A DNA stretch of 64,000 nucleotides from Arthrobacter sp. SLBN-122 (GCF_006715165.1 NZ_VFMS01000001.1:496001-560000); one strand, 5' to 3'; numbered from the stretch's first letter, positions 22,053-31,371 are shown. The notes: generated by a model from the sequence alone, not told the origin. Program-made: numbers and translations.

Positions 22053-23287
22053 GCGGCCCCCGCCGCGCCGGGCACGCCCACCAGCCCCTGGCCGTTGACC
22101 GCCGGTTCGTCCTCGTTGATGAAGCGGCGCGGAACACGGGGGCTGATGCGGGTCACGATTTCGTAGTTGATGGTTCCGGCGGCGCGGGCCCAGTCCTCCG
22201 CGGTGGGTCCGCCGTCGGCACCGTCCCCAAAGAGCACCGCTTCCGTACCCTGCAGTGCCGCCCCGGATGCCTCCGGCCCAAGGTCGATGACCATCTGGTC
22301 CATGGCGATTCGGCCCACTACCGGGTAGGTCTTCCCGCCTACGCGGACGGGTCCGCCGGTGGCAATCCGGGGGACCCCGTCGGCGTAGCCCATGGGAATC
22401 AGGGCCAGGGTGCTTGCGGTCCTGGTGCGGTAATGCAGTCCGTAGGAGACGCCCTGTCCTTCGGGAACCTCCTTGCACTGCGACACCAGGGTGCGCAGCG
22501 TCATGGCGGGCCGGAGGCCAAGCTCTGCCGAGGTCTGCCCGTCAAACGGCGAAAGCCCGTAGATGCCCAGGCCAACCCTGACCAGGTCGAAGTGGGTGTC
22601 CGGCCGGGACAGCGTGGCGGGGGTGTTGGCGAGGTGCCGGACCTCGGGGTCCACGCCCGCGTCCTCGGCGATGGCCAGCGCCTCCCGGAATGCGGCCAGC
22701 TGTTCGTCCGTCTCGGGCCGCTCCGGCTCGTCAGCCACGGCCAGGTGGGAGAAGATGCCCACCACGCGCAGGAGGCCCTGGTCCTGGTACTCCACGGCCT
22801 CCCCCACCAGGCGGTCCCAGGCCTCGGGAGTGGCTCCGTTGCGTCCCAGCCCGGTGTCCACCTTGAGGTGCACCCGTGCCGGACGCTCCTGTTCACGGGC
22901 CGCGGCCACGATGCGCTCCAGCTCCCAGCCCGAACAGCCAATGTCGACGCCGGCGGCCACGGCGGCGCCGAAGTTGCTGTCCGTGGTGTGCAGCCAGGCG
23001 AGGAGCGGCGCATCGATGCCGGCTGCGCGCAGGGCGAGGGCCTCCGAAATGTGGGCCACGCCGAGCCAGGCGGCACCGGCCTGCAGGGCTGCGCGGGCGA
23101 CCGGAACGGCACCGTGCCCGTACGCATCCGCCTTGACCACTGCCATGACTTTCGCGGGGGAAGCGGCTGCGGCCAGGCGGCGGACGTTGTGCCGGATGGC
23201 ATCCAGGTCGATCACGGCGGACCGCTCGTGGCGGGGGTCCGGCCCGGAGGCAGCGCTGAATTCACCGGTTGTTGCGGGGTAAGTCAC
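22049..23287 (-). CDS. alr: Alanine racemase
   Basis: A PLP enzyme of 412 residues that interconverts L- and D-alanine for peptidoglycan. The PLP lysine is in VVKADAYGHGA at about residue 52. The catalytic tyrosine is in the GVSYGLHYRTRT segment in the second half. The first gene of the alr-tsaE-tsaB-rimI-tsaD operon. The GTG start has a weak ribosome site; no better candidate is visible. Confidence 0.95.
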   Translation of the reverse strand: MTYPATTGEFSAASGPDPRHERSAVIDLDAIRHNVRRLAAAASPAKVMAVVKADAYGHGAVPVARAALQAGAAWLGVAHISEALALRAAGIDAPLLAWLHTTDSNFGAAVAAGVDIGCSGWELERIVAAAREQERPARVHLKVDTGLGRNGATPEAWDRLVGEAVEYQDQGLLRVVGIFSHLAVADEPERPETDEQLAAFREALAIAEDAGVDPEVRHLANTPATLSRPDTHFDLVRVGLGIYGLSPFDGQTSAELGLRPAMTLRTLVSQCKEVPEGQGVSYGLHYRTRTASTLALIPMGYADGVPRIATGGPVRVGGKTYPVVGRIAMDQMVIDLGPEASGAALQGTEAVLFGDGADGGPTAEDWARAAGTINYEIVTRISPRVPRRFINEDEPAVNGQGLVGVPGAAGAA

Positions 23288-23343
23288 CTAAGTGATTCTA
23301 GTGCGGGCACTTCGCGCCGAATAATCAGGGCCTCCAGCACTCC

Positions 23344-24435
23344 CTAGGCGTCCGACAGGTGCGCGATGGTGGCGGCCGCCCGGCGCTGGGCTGCCAGCGG
23401 CACATCTTCGATGATGTCCGCGAGGAACCCGAAGCGCCGCAGCCATTGACTCGTTTGCCGTTCCGGACGGGCATTGGCGCGTCTCCACCAGTCGGCGATG
23501 TCGCCCCAGCCCGGGGCGGCCAGCGAACCGCCCACCTCCTGTACCGCCAGGGCTGCGCACAGGTTGGCGAACCGTAGCCTGTCCCCCAACGGCCAGCCGG
23601 CCAGGGTTCCCACAATGAACGCCGCATCGAAGCAGTCGCCGGCTCCAGTGGGGTCGTGTGCCTTTACCGGAAGCGACGGGACCCACTCCTCCTCGCCGGT
23701 TTCCGAGTCCACGGCCATGGCGCCCTGGGGGCCCAGGGTCACCACGGCCACCGGCACCCGGTCCGCCAGCGCGTAGAGGGCACTCCAGGGATTGTCCTTG
23801 CCCGTGAACGCCATGGCCTCGCGCTGGTTGGGCAGGAAGGCGTAGAAGTACTGCAGGTTCTCAAGCCGCACCGGGGCCCATTCCCCGCTGGGGTCCCACC
23901 CCACATCCCCGAACAGTTTCAGCCCGGCGGCATGGGCTGCCCGGGCCCACGGCTCAACCTCAAGGCCCACCTCGGCGATGCCGGCGCGCGCCTTGGGCGG
24001 GTCTCCAATCAGCTCGGAGTTTGTCACCGGCGCCGAGTGTCCGTGGGTTACCAGGGAACGGTCGCCGTCAACGCAGAGGGACACCGTCACCGGCGAGTGC
24101 CAGCCCGGGACGCGGCGGGAGAGGCTGAGGTCAACGTGCTCCTGCCCGGAGAGGATCTTCCAGTTGAAGTCCCCGTAGCCGTCGTCGCCGAACGCGGCAG
24201 CCAACCCAGTGCGGAGCCCCAGCCTGGCAGCGGCGATGGCCTGGTTCGCCACCCCGCCGGGGCAGCTGCCCATGCCGTCGCTCCAGATTTCCGTGCCGGG
24301 TTCGGGGCCGTGGGGCAGGCCGGTGAAGATGATGTCCTGGAACACGGTTCCGGCCAGCAGGAGGTCGAATCCGGGTTCCCCGGGTGAACGGACGGCAGCC
24401 AGGGGGTCGAAGGGGCGTGCGGGGATCGCGTCCAT
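23344..24435 (-). CDS. PfkB-family carbohydrate kinase
   Basis: A ribokinase-fold sugar kinase of 363 residues. It has the N-terminal CPGGVANQAIAAARLG substrate-side motif and the C-terminal HDPTGAGDCFDAAF anion-hole and catalytic-base motif. The sugar is not identifiable from sequence. It is divergent from a GH4 glycosidase with 91 bp between starts, so the pair may belong to one catabolic unit. The start is the ATG at 24435; the open frame continues upstream antisense to the GH4 gene. Confidence 0.88.
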   Translation of the reverse strand: MDAIPARPFDPLAAVRSPGEPGFDLLLAGTVFQDIIFTGLPHGPEPGTEIWSDGMGSCPGGVANQAIAAARLGLRTGLAAAFGDDGYGDFNWKILSGQEHVDLSLSRRVPGWHSPVTVSLCVDGDRSLVTHGHSAPVTNSELIGDPPKARAGIAEVGLEVEPWARAAHAAGLKLFGDVGWDPSGEWAPVRLENLQYFYAFLPNQREAMAFTGKDNPWSALYALADRVPVAVVTLGPQGAMAVDSETGEEEWVPSLPVKAHDPTGAGDCFDAAFIVGTLAGWPLGDRLRFANLCAALAVQEVGGSLAAPGWGDIADWWRRANARPERQTSQWLRRFGFLADIIEDVPLAAQRRAAATIAHLSDA

Positions 24436-24526
24436 AGTGCGCAGGATACGCCGTGCCCCACAGCTGCGGTAGGGACCTTCGACAGCTGTGGACGGGGTGT
24501 CGGAGGCTGGTCCTAGACTGCATGGT

Positions 24527-25954
24527 ATGCGGCTTCTGATTGCCGGCGGTGGGGGTTTCCGGGTTCCGTTGATATTCCGGGCCCTGGTGTCCGGCCGCTT
24601 TTCCGGACTGGTCACCGAGATGGTGCTGTACGACGTCGATCCCGCCCGCCTTGATGCCGTCACCGCGGTGCTGGAGAGCATGCCCGGGGGTGACGGTGCC
24701 CGTCTTCCGGTCCGTGCCACCACCAATCTTGCCGAAGCCCTGTCCGGCACCACGATGGTGTTCGCCGCGATCCGGCCGGGCGGCACGGCGGGGCGCGTTG
24801 CGGACGAGGCGGTGGCGCAGGACCTGGGACTGCTGGGGCAGGAAACCACGGGGGCCGGCGGGATTTCCTATGCTTTGCGGACTATTCCGCACATGCTGCA
24901 CCTTGCCCGGTTGATGCGGGAACACTGTCCTGACGCGTCGCTGATCAATTTCACCAACCCGGCCGGAATGGTCACGGAGGCGCTGGTCCCGGTCCTTGGG
25001 CGCCGGGTCATCGGGATCTGCGACTCTGCCGGCGGGCTGGTGCAGCGGGCGGCGGCCGCTGCCCGCGTGCCGTGGCCGGAGGGGCGGCTCGACGGCGTGG
25101 GCTACTACGGGCTGAACCACCTGGGCTGGCTGTACCGGCTGGAGTCCGGCGGCCGGGACGTGCTGCCCGCCCTGTTGGCGGACGCCGCGGCGCTGCAGTC
25201 GTTCGAGGAAGGCCGGCTCTTCCCGCAGCCGTTCCTGGCGGAACTGGGCATGCTTCCCAACGAGTACCTGTACTACTACTACCAACGCGACGCAGCCCGG
25301 CGGGCCATACGGGCCATGGCGCAGACCCGCGGCGAAAGCATCCACCGCCAGCAGCAGGAACTGTATCCCCGGCTGGCCTCCGCGGGGCCTGACGCCTACC
25401 GGTTGTGGGAGGAGGCGCGGCGCTCCCGGGAAGAGGGCTACCTGGCCGAGGCGCGGCATGAGGGCGAGCGCCGGGCCGAGGAGGACCTGGCCGGCGGCGG
25501 CTATGAGAGGGTGGCGCTGGCGGCCATGCGGGCCCTCGCCGGCGGCGGAGACACCCAACTGGTCCTGAACACCCGGAACACGCTGGCGCCCGCAGGGCAA
25601 CCCGAAGCCCAACCGCCCGCGTCCGCCACGGCTGCAGCAGCCGCTCCCCAACCCGCCATTCCCGGCCTTCCCGCGGACGCCGTCGTCGAAGTTCCCTGTA
25701 CCGTCACTGCCACCGGCGCAGTTCCCCTGCCGCAGCAGGCACCGGACGGCGCGCAACTGCAGCTGCTCCAGCGGGTCAAAGAGGTGGAACGGCTCGTGGT
25801 CCGCGCAGCCACCACCGGTAACCGTGATGCTGCCCTGGAGGCCTTTGCCCGGCACCCGCTCGTGGATTCGCCGGACCTGGCGGCGAATCTTTTGGCTGGT
25901 TACGAGCAGGCTTTCCCGGCTTTGGGGAAGATGTGGGAGGGCGGCGGGCGTTAG
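24527..25954 (+). CDS. Glycoside hydrolase family 4 protein (6-phospho-beta-glucosidase-like)
   Basis: A protein of 475 residues with the NAD- and metal-dependent GH4 fold. The N-terminal dinucleotide loop is AGGGGFRVPLIFRAL, the ribose-binding aspartate is in LYDVD, and NFTNPAG is at about residues 141-147. The probable metal ligands are Cys165 in GICDS and His198 in GLNHLGW. GH4 enzymes cleave glycosides, often phosphorylated ones, by an oxidation-elimination route. A ~40-residue Ala/Pro-rich segment near residue 355 interrupts the C-terminal part. The exact substrate is unknown. Confidence 0.88.
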   Translation: MRLLIAGGGGFRVPLIFRALVSGRFSGLVTEMVLYDVDPARLDAVTAVLESMPGGDGARLPVRATTNLAEALSGTTMVFAAIRPGGTAGRVADEAVAQDLGLLGQETTGAGGISYALRTIPHMLHLARLMREHCPDASLINFTNPAGMVTEALVPVLGRRVIGICDSAGGLVQRAAAAARVPWPEGRLDGVGYYGLNHLGWLYRLESGGRDVLPALLADAAALQSFEEGRLFPQPFLAELGMLPNEYLYYYYQRDAARRAIRAMAQTRGESIHRQQQELYPRLASAGPDAYRLWEEARRSREEGYLAEARHEGERRAEEDLAGGGYERVALAAMRALAGGGDTQLVLNTRNTLAPAGQPEAQPPASATAAAAAPQPAIPGLPADAVVEVPCTVTATGAVPLPQQAPDGAQLQLLQRVKEVERLVVRAATTGNRDAALEAFARHPLVDSPDLAANLLAGYEQAFPALGKMWEGGGR

Positions 25955-26030
25955 GGGAAGGAGTAATGTTTTACCGAATGCGCATTGAGCCGGCTCCCCT
26001 GACACCTGCCGGCTGCCGGAAGGAGGTCCC

Positions 26031-27296
26031 GTGGCACTGATCCGCAGGGTCGCGTTACTTTCCCTCCACACCTCCCCCATGGAACAGCCGGGCTCCGGTG
26101 ATGCCGGTGGAATGAATGTCTACATCCGCGAGCTGGCGTCGGCGCTTGCCGAGGCGGGTGTGGAGGTAGAGATCTTCACGCGCGCCACCTCAGCCGACCA
26201 GCCCGCCGTCGAACATCCCGATCCCGGTGTGTGCGTGCACAATGTCATGGCCGGCCCGCCCCGGAAGATCCCCAAAGAGGAGCTTCCCGGGCTGCTGCAT
26301 GCCATGGTGGCCCAGATCGAGCAGATCCGGCGCCGCCAGCCGCACGGCCGCTACGACGTCATCCATTCGCATTACTGGGTGTCCGGGATTGCGGGGCTGG
26401 AACTGTCCGAGCTGTGGGGCGTGCCGCTGGTGCACACCATGCACACCATGGCCAAGGTCAAGAACCTGCTGCTGGAGTCCGGCGAACAGCCCGAGCCCCG
26501 GCGGCGGGAGGTGGGCGAGCACCGCATCGTGGACGGCGCGGCCAGGCTTATTGCCAACACCAGTTCCGAAGCAGCCGAGCTCGTCTCCCACTACGGTGCA
26601 ACGTACGACCGCATTGACATCGCCCCTCCCGGGGTGGACCTGGCCACCTTTACCCCCGCGTTCCGTGCCCGGTCCCGGGCGCAGCACGGCATCAGCCCGG
26701 ACACCTTCCACCTGGTGTTCGCCGGCCGCATCCAAAGGCTGAAAGGCCCGCAGGTCCTGGTCAAGGCGGCGGCGCTGCTGCGGAAACGCCGCCCGGACAT
26801 CGATCTGCGCGTCACCATCCTGGGCGCCTTGAGCGGCAACAAGGAATTCAACCTGCGCTGCCTGATTGCGGAGGCAGGAACGGACGACGTCGTCACGCAG
26901 CTTCCGCCCGTGAAGGCACCTGAGCTGGCGTCCTGGTTCCGCGCGGCGGACGTTGTGGTGATGCCGTCCTTCAGCGAGTCCTTCGGGCTCGTGGCACTTG
27001 AGGCGCAGGCCTGCGGCACGCCCGTGGTGGCCACCCGCGTGGGCGGGCTTTCGCGCGCCATCTTCCACGGCCGGACCGGCCTGCTGGTGGACGGGCACCA
27101 CGCTGCCGACTGGGCCGATGCCCTGGAAGCCCTGTACGACGACCCCGCCACCCGCGAGGACCTGGGCCGGGCCGCCGCCATCCGCGCCCAGAACTCCGGC
27201 TGGCAGCGCACGGCTGCCATCACGCTGGAAAGCTACCACGCCGCCGTCGAGAACTTTGTGGGCCGGCGCCTGGCCCCGGTGATTCCCGCTTCATGA
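26031..27296 (+). CDS. mshA: D-inositol-3-phosphate glycosyltransferase
   Basis: A GT4 glycosyltransferase of 421 residues that attaches GlcNAc from UDP-GlcNAc to inositol 3-phosphate, the first step of mycothiol synthesis. The N-terminal acceptor domain carries SGDAGGMNVYIREL and the HSHYWVSG motif. The C-terminal donor domain carries VFAGRIQRLKGPQVL and the E-x7-E motif in SFSESFGLVALEAQACGTPVV. GTG 26031 follows a near-perfect AAGGAGGT. ino1, which makes its acceptor, is about 3 kb downstream. Confidence 0.93.
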   Translation: MALIRRVALLSLHTSPMEQPGSGDAGGMNVYIRELASALAEAGVEVEIFTRATSADQPAVEHPDPGVCVHNVMAGPPRKIPKEELPGLLHAMVAQIEQIRRRQPHGRYDVIHSHYWVSGIAGLELSELWGVPLVHTMHTMAKVKNLLLESGEQPEPRRREVGEHRIVDGAARLIANTSSEAAELVSHYGATYDRIDIAPPGVDLATFTPAFRARSRAQHGISPDTFHLVFAGRIQRLKGPQVLVKAAALLRKRRPDIDLRVTILGALSGNKEFNLRCLIAEAGTDDVVTQLPPVKAPELASWFRAADVVVMPSFSESFGLVALEAQACGTPVVATRVGGLSRAIFHGRTGLLVDGHHAADWADALEALYDDPATREDLGRAAAIRAQNSGWQRTAAITLESYHAAVENFVGRRLAPVIPAS

Positions 27297-27415
27297 TTTT
27301 CCTTCGCCGGATTCCTCGCCGGCGCCCCGGGTGCTGTTAGCTTAGGGGCATGCCTCCGGCGCCTGCCGGTGCAGGAATGGACTGCGCAGGAAGAACTGCG
27401 TGGGAAAGGACAAGG

Positions 27416-29092
27416 ATGTCTGCTCTCCCCTCTGATCTTGAGATAGCCCGGGCCGCCCGGATCCGGCCGATTGCGGACATCGCCGCTGCCGCAGGGGTGA
27501 ACCCGGAAGCCCTGGAGCAGTACGGACGGTACAAGGCCAAGATTGATCCGGCCAGGCTGGCAGCGCCGGCGCCCTACGGCAAAGTGGTGCTGGTGTCCGC
27601 CATGTCCCCCACCCCGGCGGGCGAGGGCAAATCGACCACCACCGTGGGGCTGGCGGATTCCTTGGCCCGGGCTGGCCGTAAGGTGATGATCGCGCTGCGG
27701 GAGCCGTCGCTGGGCCCGGTCCTGGGGATGAAGGGCGGCGCCACCGGCGGCGGCTATTCGCAGGTGCTGCCCATGGATGAGATTAACCTGCACTTCACCG
27801 GTGACTTCCACGCGATCACCTCGGCCAACAACGCCCTGATGGCACTGGTGGATAACCACATCTACCAGGGCAACGCACTGAATATCGATCCCCGCCGGAT
27901 GACGTTCAAGCGCGTGCTGGACATGAACGACCGGGCCCTGCGGGAGGTGGTCATTGGCTTGGGCGGGCCTTCGCAGGGGGTGCCGCGGCAGGACGGGTTC
28001 GACATCACGGTGGCCTCGGAGGTCATGGCCGTTTTCTGCCTGGCCAAGGACCTGGCAGACCTGCGGTCGCGGCTGGGCCGCATTACTTTCGGCTACACGT
28101 ACGACCGGATGCCCGTGACGGTAGCGGACCTTGGGGTGGAGGGCGCCTTGACGCTGCTCCTGAAGGAGGCCATCAAACCCAACCTGGTCCAGACCATCGC
28201 CGGTACCCCGGCCCTGGTCCACGGCGGCCCCTTCGCGAACATCGCCCATGGCTGCAACTCCCTGATTGCCACGCAGACTGCCCGGCGGCTGGCGGACATC
28301 GTGGTCACGGAGGCCGGTTTCGGTGCTGACCTGGGCGCCGAGAAGTTCATGGACATCAAGGCCCGGTACGGCGGCCTGGCACCGTCGGCCGTGGTGGTGG
28401 TGGCCACCATCCGGGCCCTGAAGATGCAGGGCGGGGTGGCCAAAAACCAGCTGGCCCAGCCGGATGTAGCCGCCCTCGAAGCGGGGGTGGCCAACCTGCA
28501 CCGGCACGTGCGGAACGTGGAGAAGTTCGGGGTCACGCCCGTGGTGGCCATCAACAAGTTCTCCTCCGATTCCCAGGAGGAACTCGACTGGCTGCTGGCA
28601 TGGTGTGCTGCCGAAGGCGTGGCGGCCGCCGTGGCCGACGTATGGGGGCGAGGTGGCGGCGGGGACGGCGGTGACGAACTGGCGGCCCTGGTCCTGCAGG
28701 CGGCAGAGGGGCCCAACAGCTTCCGGCACCTCTACGCCCTGGGGCTGCCTGTGGAGGACAAGATCCGGACCATTGCCCAGGAGATCTACGGCGCGGACGG
28801 CGTTGACTTCTCGGTGCCGGCGTTGAAGCGGCTGGCCGACATTGAACGCAACGGCTGGAGCGGCCTGCCGGTGTGCATGGCCAAGACGCAGTACTCCTTC
28901 ACCGACGATGCCTCCCGGCTCGGCGCCCCAAAGGGCTTCACCATCCACGTCCGCGACCTGCTGCCCAAGACCGGCGCGGGCTTCATTGTGGCGCTCACCG
29001 GGGCGGTAATGACCATGCCAGGCCTCCCTCCCGTCCCGGCGGCCCTGCGGATGGACGTGGACGCGGACGGCAACCCGGTCGGCCTCACCTGA
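27416..29092 (+). CDS. fhs: Formate-tetrahydrofolate ligase
   Basis: ATP-dependent synthesis of 10-formyl-THF, feeding purine and one-carbon metabolism. The 558-residue protein has the P-loop-like [18 protein letters not shown] near residue 65 and conserved segments such as [15 protein letters not shown] and [16 protein letters not shown] chose the ATG at 27416 ([14 protein letters not shown]) with GGACAAGG upstream over an open frame starting at 27350. A perfect 25-bp palindrome begins 10 bp after the stop. Confidence 0.96.
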   Translation: MSALPSDLEIARAARIRPIADIAAAAGVNPEALEQYGRYKAKIDPARLAAPAPYGKVVLVSAMSPTPAGEGKSTTTVGLADSLARAGRKVMIALREPSLGPVLGMKGGATGGGYSQVLPMDEINLHFTGDFHAITSANNALMALVDNHIYQGNALNIDPRRMTFKRVLDMNDRALREVVIGLGGPSQGVPRQDGFDITVASEVMAVFCLAKDLADLRSRLGRITFGYTYDRMPVTVADLGVEGALTLLLKEAIKPNLVQTIAGTPALVHGGPFANIAHGCNSLIATQTARRLADIVVTEAGFGADLGAEKFMDIKARYGGLAPSAVVVVATIRALKMQGGVAKNQLAQPDVAALEAGVANLHRHVRNVEKFGVTPVVAINKFSSDSQEELDWLLAWCAAEGVAAAVADVWGRGGGGDGGDELAALVLQAAEGPNSFRHLYALGLPVEDKIRTIAQEIYGADGVDFSVPALKRLADIERNGWSGLPVCMAKTQYSFTDDASRLGAPKGFTIHVRDLLPKTGAGFIVALTGAVMTMPGLPPVPAALRMDVDADGNPVGLT

Positions 29093-29101
29093 AACCCCGA
29101 G

Positions 29102-29160
29102 TTGCTCTATCAGATATGGTCCCTAACCTCCGGGTTTAGGGACCATATCTGATAGAGCAA
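29102..29160. repeat. Palindromic repeat copy 2 (25-9-25, perfect)
   Basis: Arms 29102-29126 and 29136-29160 are exact reverse complements with a 9-nt loop. Compared with copies 1 and 3, paired changes in the arm (GATATGG here; GTTATGG in copy 1; GTTGTGG in copy 3) are matched on the other side, so pairing is kept. Similarity to copy 3 continues past the palindrome (CGAAAGGGTGTGGA here, ACGAGGGGTGTGGA there). Confidence 0.95.
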
Positions 29161-29169
29161 CGAAAGGGT

Positions 29170-30135
29170 GTGGACAACTTCTGCAGGGCCCGGGACTTCC
29201 GGGCAACAATGATCCCCATGCGACCCGTCCCGCGACTGCCGGCCCATCTCGCAAGTTCTCCCTTCACGGTCCTTGAAGCGAGGGCCGCAAGCCTCAGCCC
29301 GGGGCGGCTACGCTCGTCCGACCTGACTTCCGGAGGCCGAGCGCTGTATCTGCCCTCCACGTGGGAGTTTGAGCTTCCGGCTCTGGCACGTGCCTTATCG
29401 GCTGCAACTCCCGGAGCATGGATTTCACACCAGACAGCAGCGATGCTTCTGGGACTTTGGCTCCCGCCGTGGCTGAAGGATTGCAGGGATCTGCACCTCA
29501 GTAAACCGAGATCGTTGCCGCAGGTCAGGCGTGGAGGCGTTATCGGACATACCGTTCTCGCCTATGAGAACGAAACGATGGACTGGGAACAGATGAGGAT
29601 CTCAACCCCAGCGCGGACGTGGCTGGACCTGGCTCGCCTGCTTCCTTTGGAACATGTCGTAGCTATCGGTGATCAGCTCGTCCGCCAACCTCACCAAGGA
29701 CTTGAGCTGCGAACACAGCCCTGGTCGAGCATTACCGAACTTCGCCAGTTTCTGAAGCGGCACCCCAAGATGCAGGGCATCGTCAAGGCGCGTGCCGCCG
29801 TCGACATGATTCGTGTGGGAGCAGACTCCGCACCGGAAACCTTCCTTCGCCTTGCCATGATCGAAGCAGGGCTTCCGGAGCCAGAGCTGCAGGTTCAGGT
29901 TGTCCCGGGAGACGCCTACTCCCCTGCAGCAGATTTGGGCTATCGGCGGCACCAGATCGCTGTGCAGTACGACGGCGGCCATCACCTTACGCGCGAGCAA
30001 CAGTCCCGCGATAACCGGCGGGACGAAAGCTTCCACTCTGCACACTGGCGATATTTCAAGTTAAACGCTGACGATCTAGCCGATGACTTCCGCCGGGCGG
30101 TAAGGCAAATCCGAGCCGCCCTCCGGGACTTTTAA
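29170..30135 (+). CDS. AbiEi antitoxin-like protein with C-terminal DUF559 nuclease-like domain
   Basis: Up to 321 residues. The middle region (ISHQTAAMLLGLWLP, ISTPARTWLDLARLLPLEHVVAIGDQLV) resembles AbiEi-family antitoxin-like proteins. The C-terminal ~90 residues resemble the DUF559/Vsr-like PD-(D/E)XK fold (DLGYRRHQIAVQYDGGHH, then RDNRRDE). The glutamate expected before YDG appears to be Gln, so catalysis is uncertain. Start candidates are GTG 29170 and ATGs at 29209 and 29218. Base composition is lower in GC than the neighbours. No AbiEii toxin gene is adjacent. Palindromes 2 and 3 flank it closely, which suggests transfer or mobilisation. Confidence 0.8.
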   Translation: MDNFCRARDFRATMIPMRPVPRLPAHLASSPFTVLEARAASLSPGRLRSSDLTSGGRALYLPSTWEFELPALARALSAATPGAWISHQTAAMLLGLWLPPWLKDCRDLHLSKPRSLPQVRRGGVIGHTVLAYENETMDWEQMRISTPARTWLDLARLLPLEHVVAIGDQLVRQPHQGLELRTQPWSSITELRQFLKRHPKMQGIVKARAAVDMIRVGADSAPETFLRLAMIEAGLPEPELQVQVVPGDAYSPAADLGYRRHQIAVQYDGGHHLTREQQSRDNRRDESFHSAHWRYFKLNADDLADDFRRAVRQIRAALRDF

Positions 30136-30141
30136 ACACAG

Positions 30142-30200
30142 TTGCTCTATCAGTTGTGGTTCCTAACCATGGGGTTTAGGGACCACAACTGATAGAGCAA
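30142..30200. repeat. Palindromic repeat copy 3 (25-9-25)
   Basis: Arms 30142-30166 and 30176-30200 with a 9-nt loop; one arm mismatch that would be a G-U pair in RNA. It begins 1040 bp after the start of copy 2 in the same orientation. It lies between the end of the DUF559 gene and the convergent end of ino1. Confidence 0.93.
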
Positions 30201-30216
30201 ACGAGGGGTGTGGAGC

Positions 30217-31302
30217 TTAGCGCTCCAGGTCGCCGCGGATGAAGGCTTCGACCTTCTCGCGGGCGAGGTCGTCGTTGAACTGCTCCGGCGGGGACTTCAT
30301 GAAGTAGCTCGATGCCGAGAGCAGCGGGCCGCCGATGCCGCGGTCCAGACCGATCTTGGCGGCGCGGATGGCGTCGATGATCACACCGGCGGAGTTCGGC
30401 GAGTCCCAGACCTCCAGCTTGTATTCCAGCGACACCGGGGCGTCGCCGAAGTTGCGGCCCTCAAGGCGGACGAACGCCCACTTGCGGTCATCGAGCCACT
30501 GCACGTAGTCGGACGGGCCGATGTGCACGTCCTTGGCGGCCAGCTCGGCCTCGACGTTGGAGGTCACGGCCTGGGTCTTGGAGATCTTCTTGGACTCGAG
30601 CCGGTCACGCTCCAGCATGTTCTTGAAGTCCATGTTGCCGCCGACGTTCAGCTGGTACGTCCGGTCCAGGGTCACACCCCGGTCCTCGAACAACTTCGCC
30701 ATGACGCGGTGGGTGATGGTGGCGCCGATCTGGCTCTTGATGTCGTCACCAACGATCGGAACACCGGCAGCGGTGAACTTGTCAGCCCACTCCTTGGTCC
30801 CGGCGATGAAGACCGGCAGGGCGTTGACGAACGCCACGCCGGCGTCGATGGCAGCCTGGGCGTAGAACTCCGCCGCTTCCTGGGACCCGACGGGCAGGTA
30901 GCAGACCAGAACGTCAACCTCGGCGTCCTTGAGCGCCTGGACCACGTCCACGGGCTCTTCGGTGGATTCCTCGATGGTCTCGAGGTAGTACTTGCCGAGT
31001 CCGTCCAGGGTGTGGCCGCGCTGGACGGTGACACCGGTGGGCGGGACGTCCGCGATCTTGATGGTGTTGTTCTCGCTGGCCAGGATGGCGTCAGACAGGT
31101 CAACGCCGACCTTCTTGCCGTCAACATCAAACGCGGCGACGAACTGAACATCGCCCACGTGGTACTGGCCAAACTCAACGTGCATCAGGCCGGGAACGGT
31201 CTCAGCGGGATCGGCATCCTTGTAGTACTGGACGCCCTGCACCAGGGAGGCGGCGCAGTTGCCCACGCCAACGATTGCAACACGGATGGGATGTGAAGAC
31301 AC
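30217..31302 (-). CDS. ino1: Inositol-3-phosphate synthase
   Basis: Converts glucose 6-phosphate to inositol 3-phosphate with NAD+, supplying mycothiol and inositol lipids. The 361-residue product starts [22 protein letters not shown] with the Rossmann loop, and contains the [21 protein letters not shown] and [17 protein letters not shown] segments of the actinobacterial enzyme. GTG 31302 is preceded by AAAGGAGTT, a strong ribosome site, which decides the start over a longer open frame. The upstream region holds a 10-bp inverted repeat. Confidence 0.95.
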   Translation of the reverse strand: MSSHPIRVAIVGVGNCAASLVQGVQYYKDADPAETVPGLMHVEFGQYHVGDVQFVAAFDVDGKKVGVDLSDAILASENNTIKIADVPPTGVTVQRGHTLDGLGKYYLETIEESTEEPVDVVQALKDAEVDVLVCYLPVGSQEAAEFYAQAAIDAGVAFVNALPVFIAGTKEWADKFTAAGVPIVGDDIKSQIGATITHRVMAKLFEDRGVTLDRTYQLNVGGNMDFKNMLERDRLESKKISKTQAVTSNVEAELAAKDVHIGPSDYVQWLDDRKWAFVRLEGRNFGDAPVSLEYKLEVWDSPNSAGVIIDAIRAAKIGLDRGIGGPLLSASSYFMKSPPEQFNDDLAREKVEAFIRGDLER

Positions 31303-31325
31303 AGAACTCCTTTGGGGACAAACGT

Positions 31326-31371
31326 CAGCCGGCCGGGTTTGCTTCATCGAAAGTACGACGGCGGCCGGCTG
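31326..31371 (-). promoter_or_regulatory. Inverted repeat upstream of ino1
   Basis: CAGCCGGCCG at 31326-31335 and CGGCCGGCTG at 31362-31371 are exact reverse complements separated by 26 nt. They lie 24-69 bases upstream of the ino1 start codon, in the expected leader or operator region. The role is unknown. Confidence 0.4.

Noticed and set aside
25988..26014. Inverted repeat AGCCGGC/GCCGGCT after the GH4 gene as a terminator
   Set aside because: Only 7 bp with a 13-nt loop and no T-run; easily explained by chance in GC-rich DNA.
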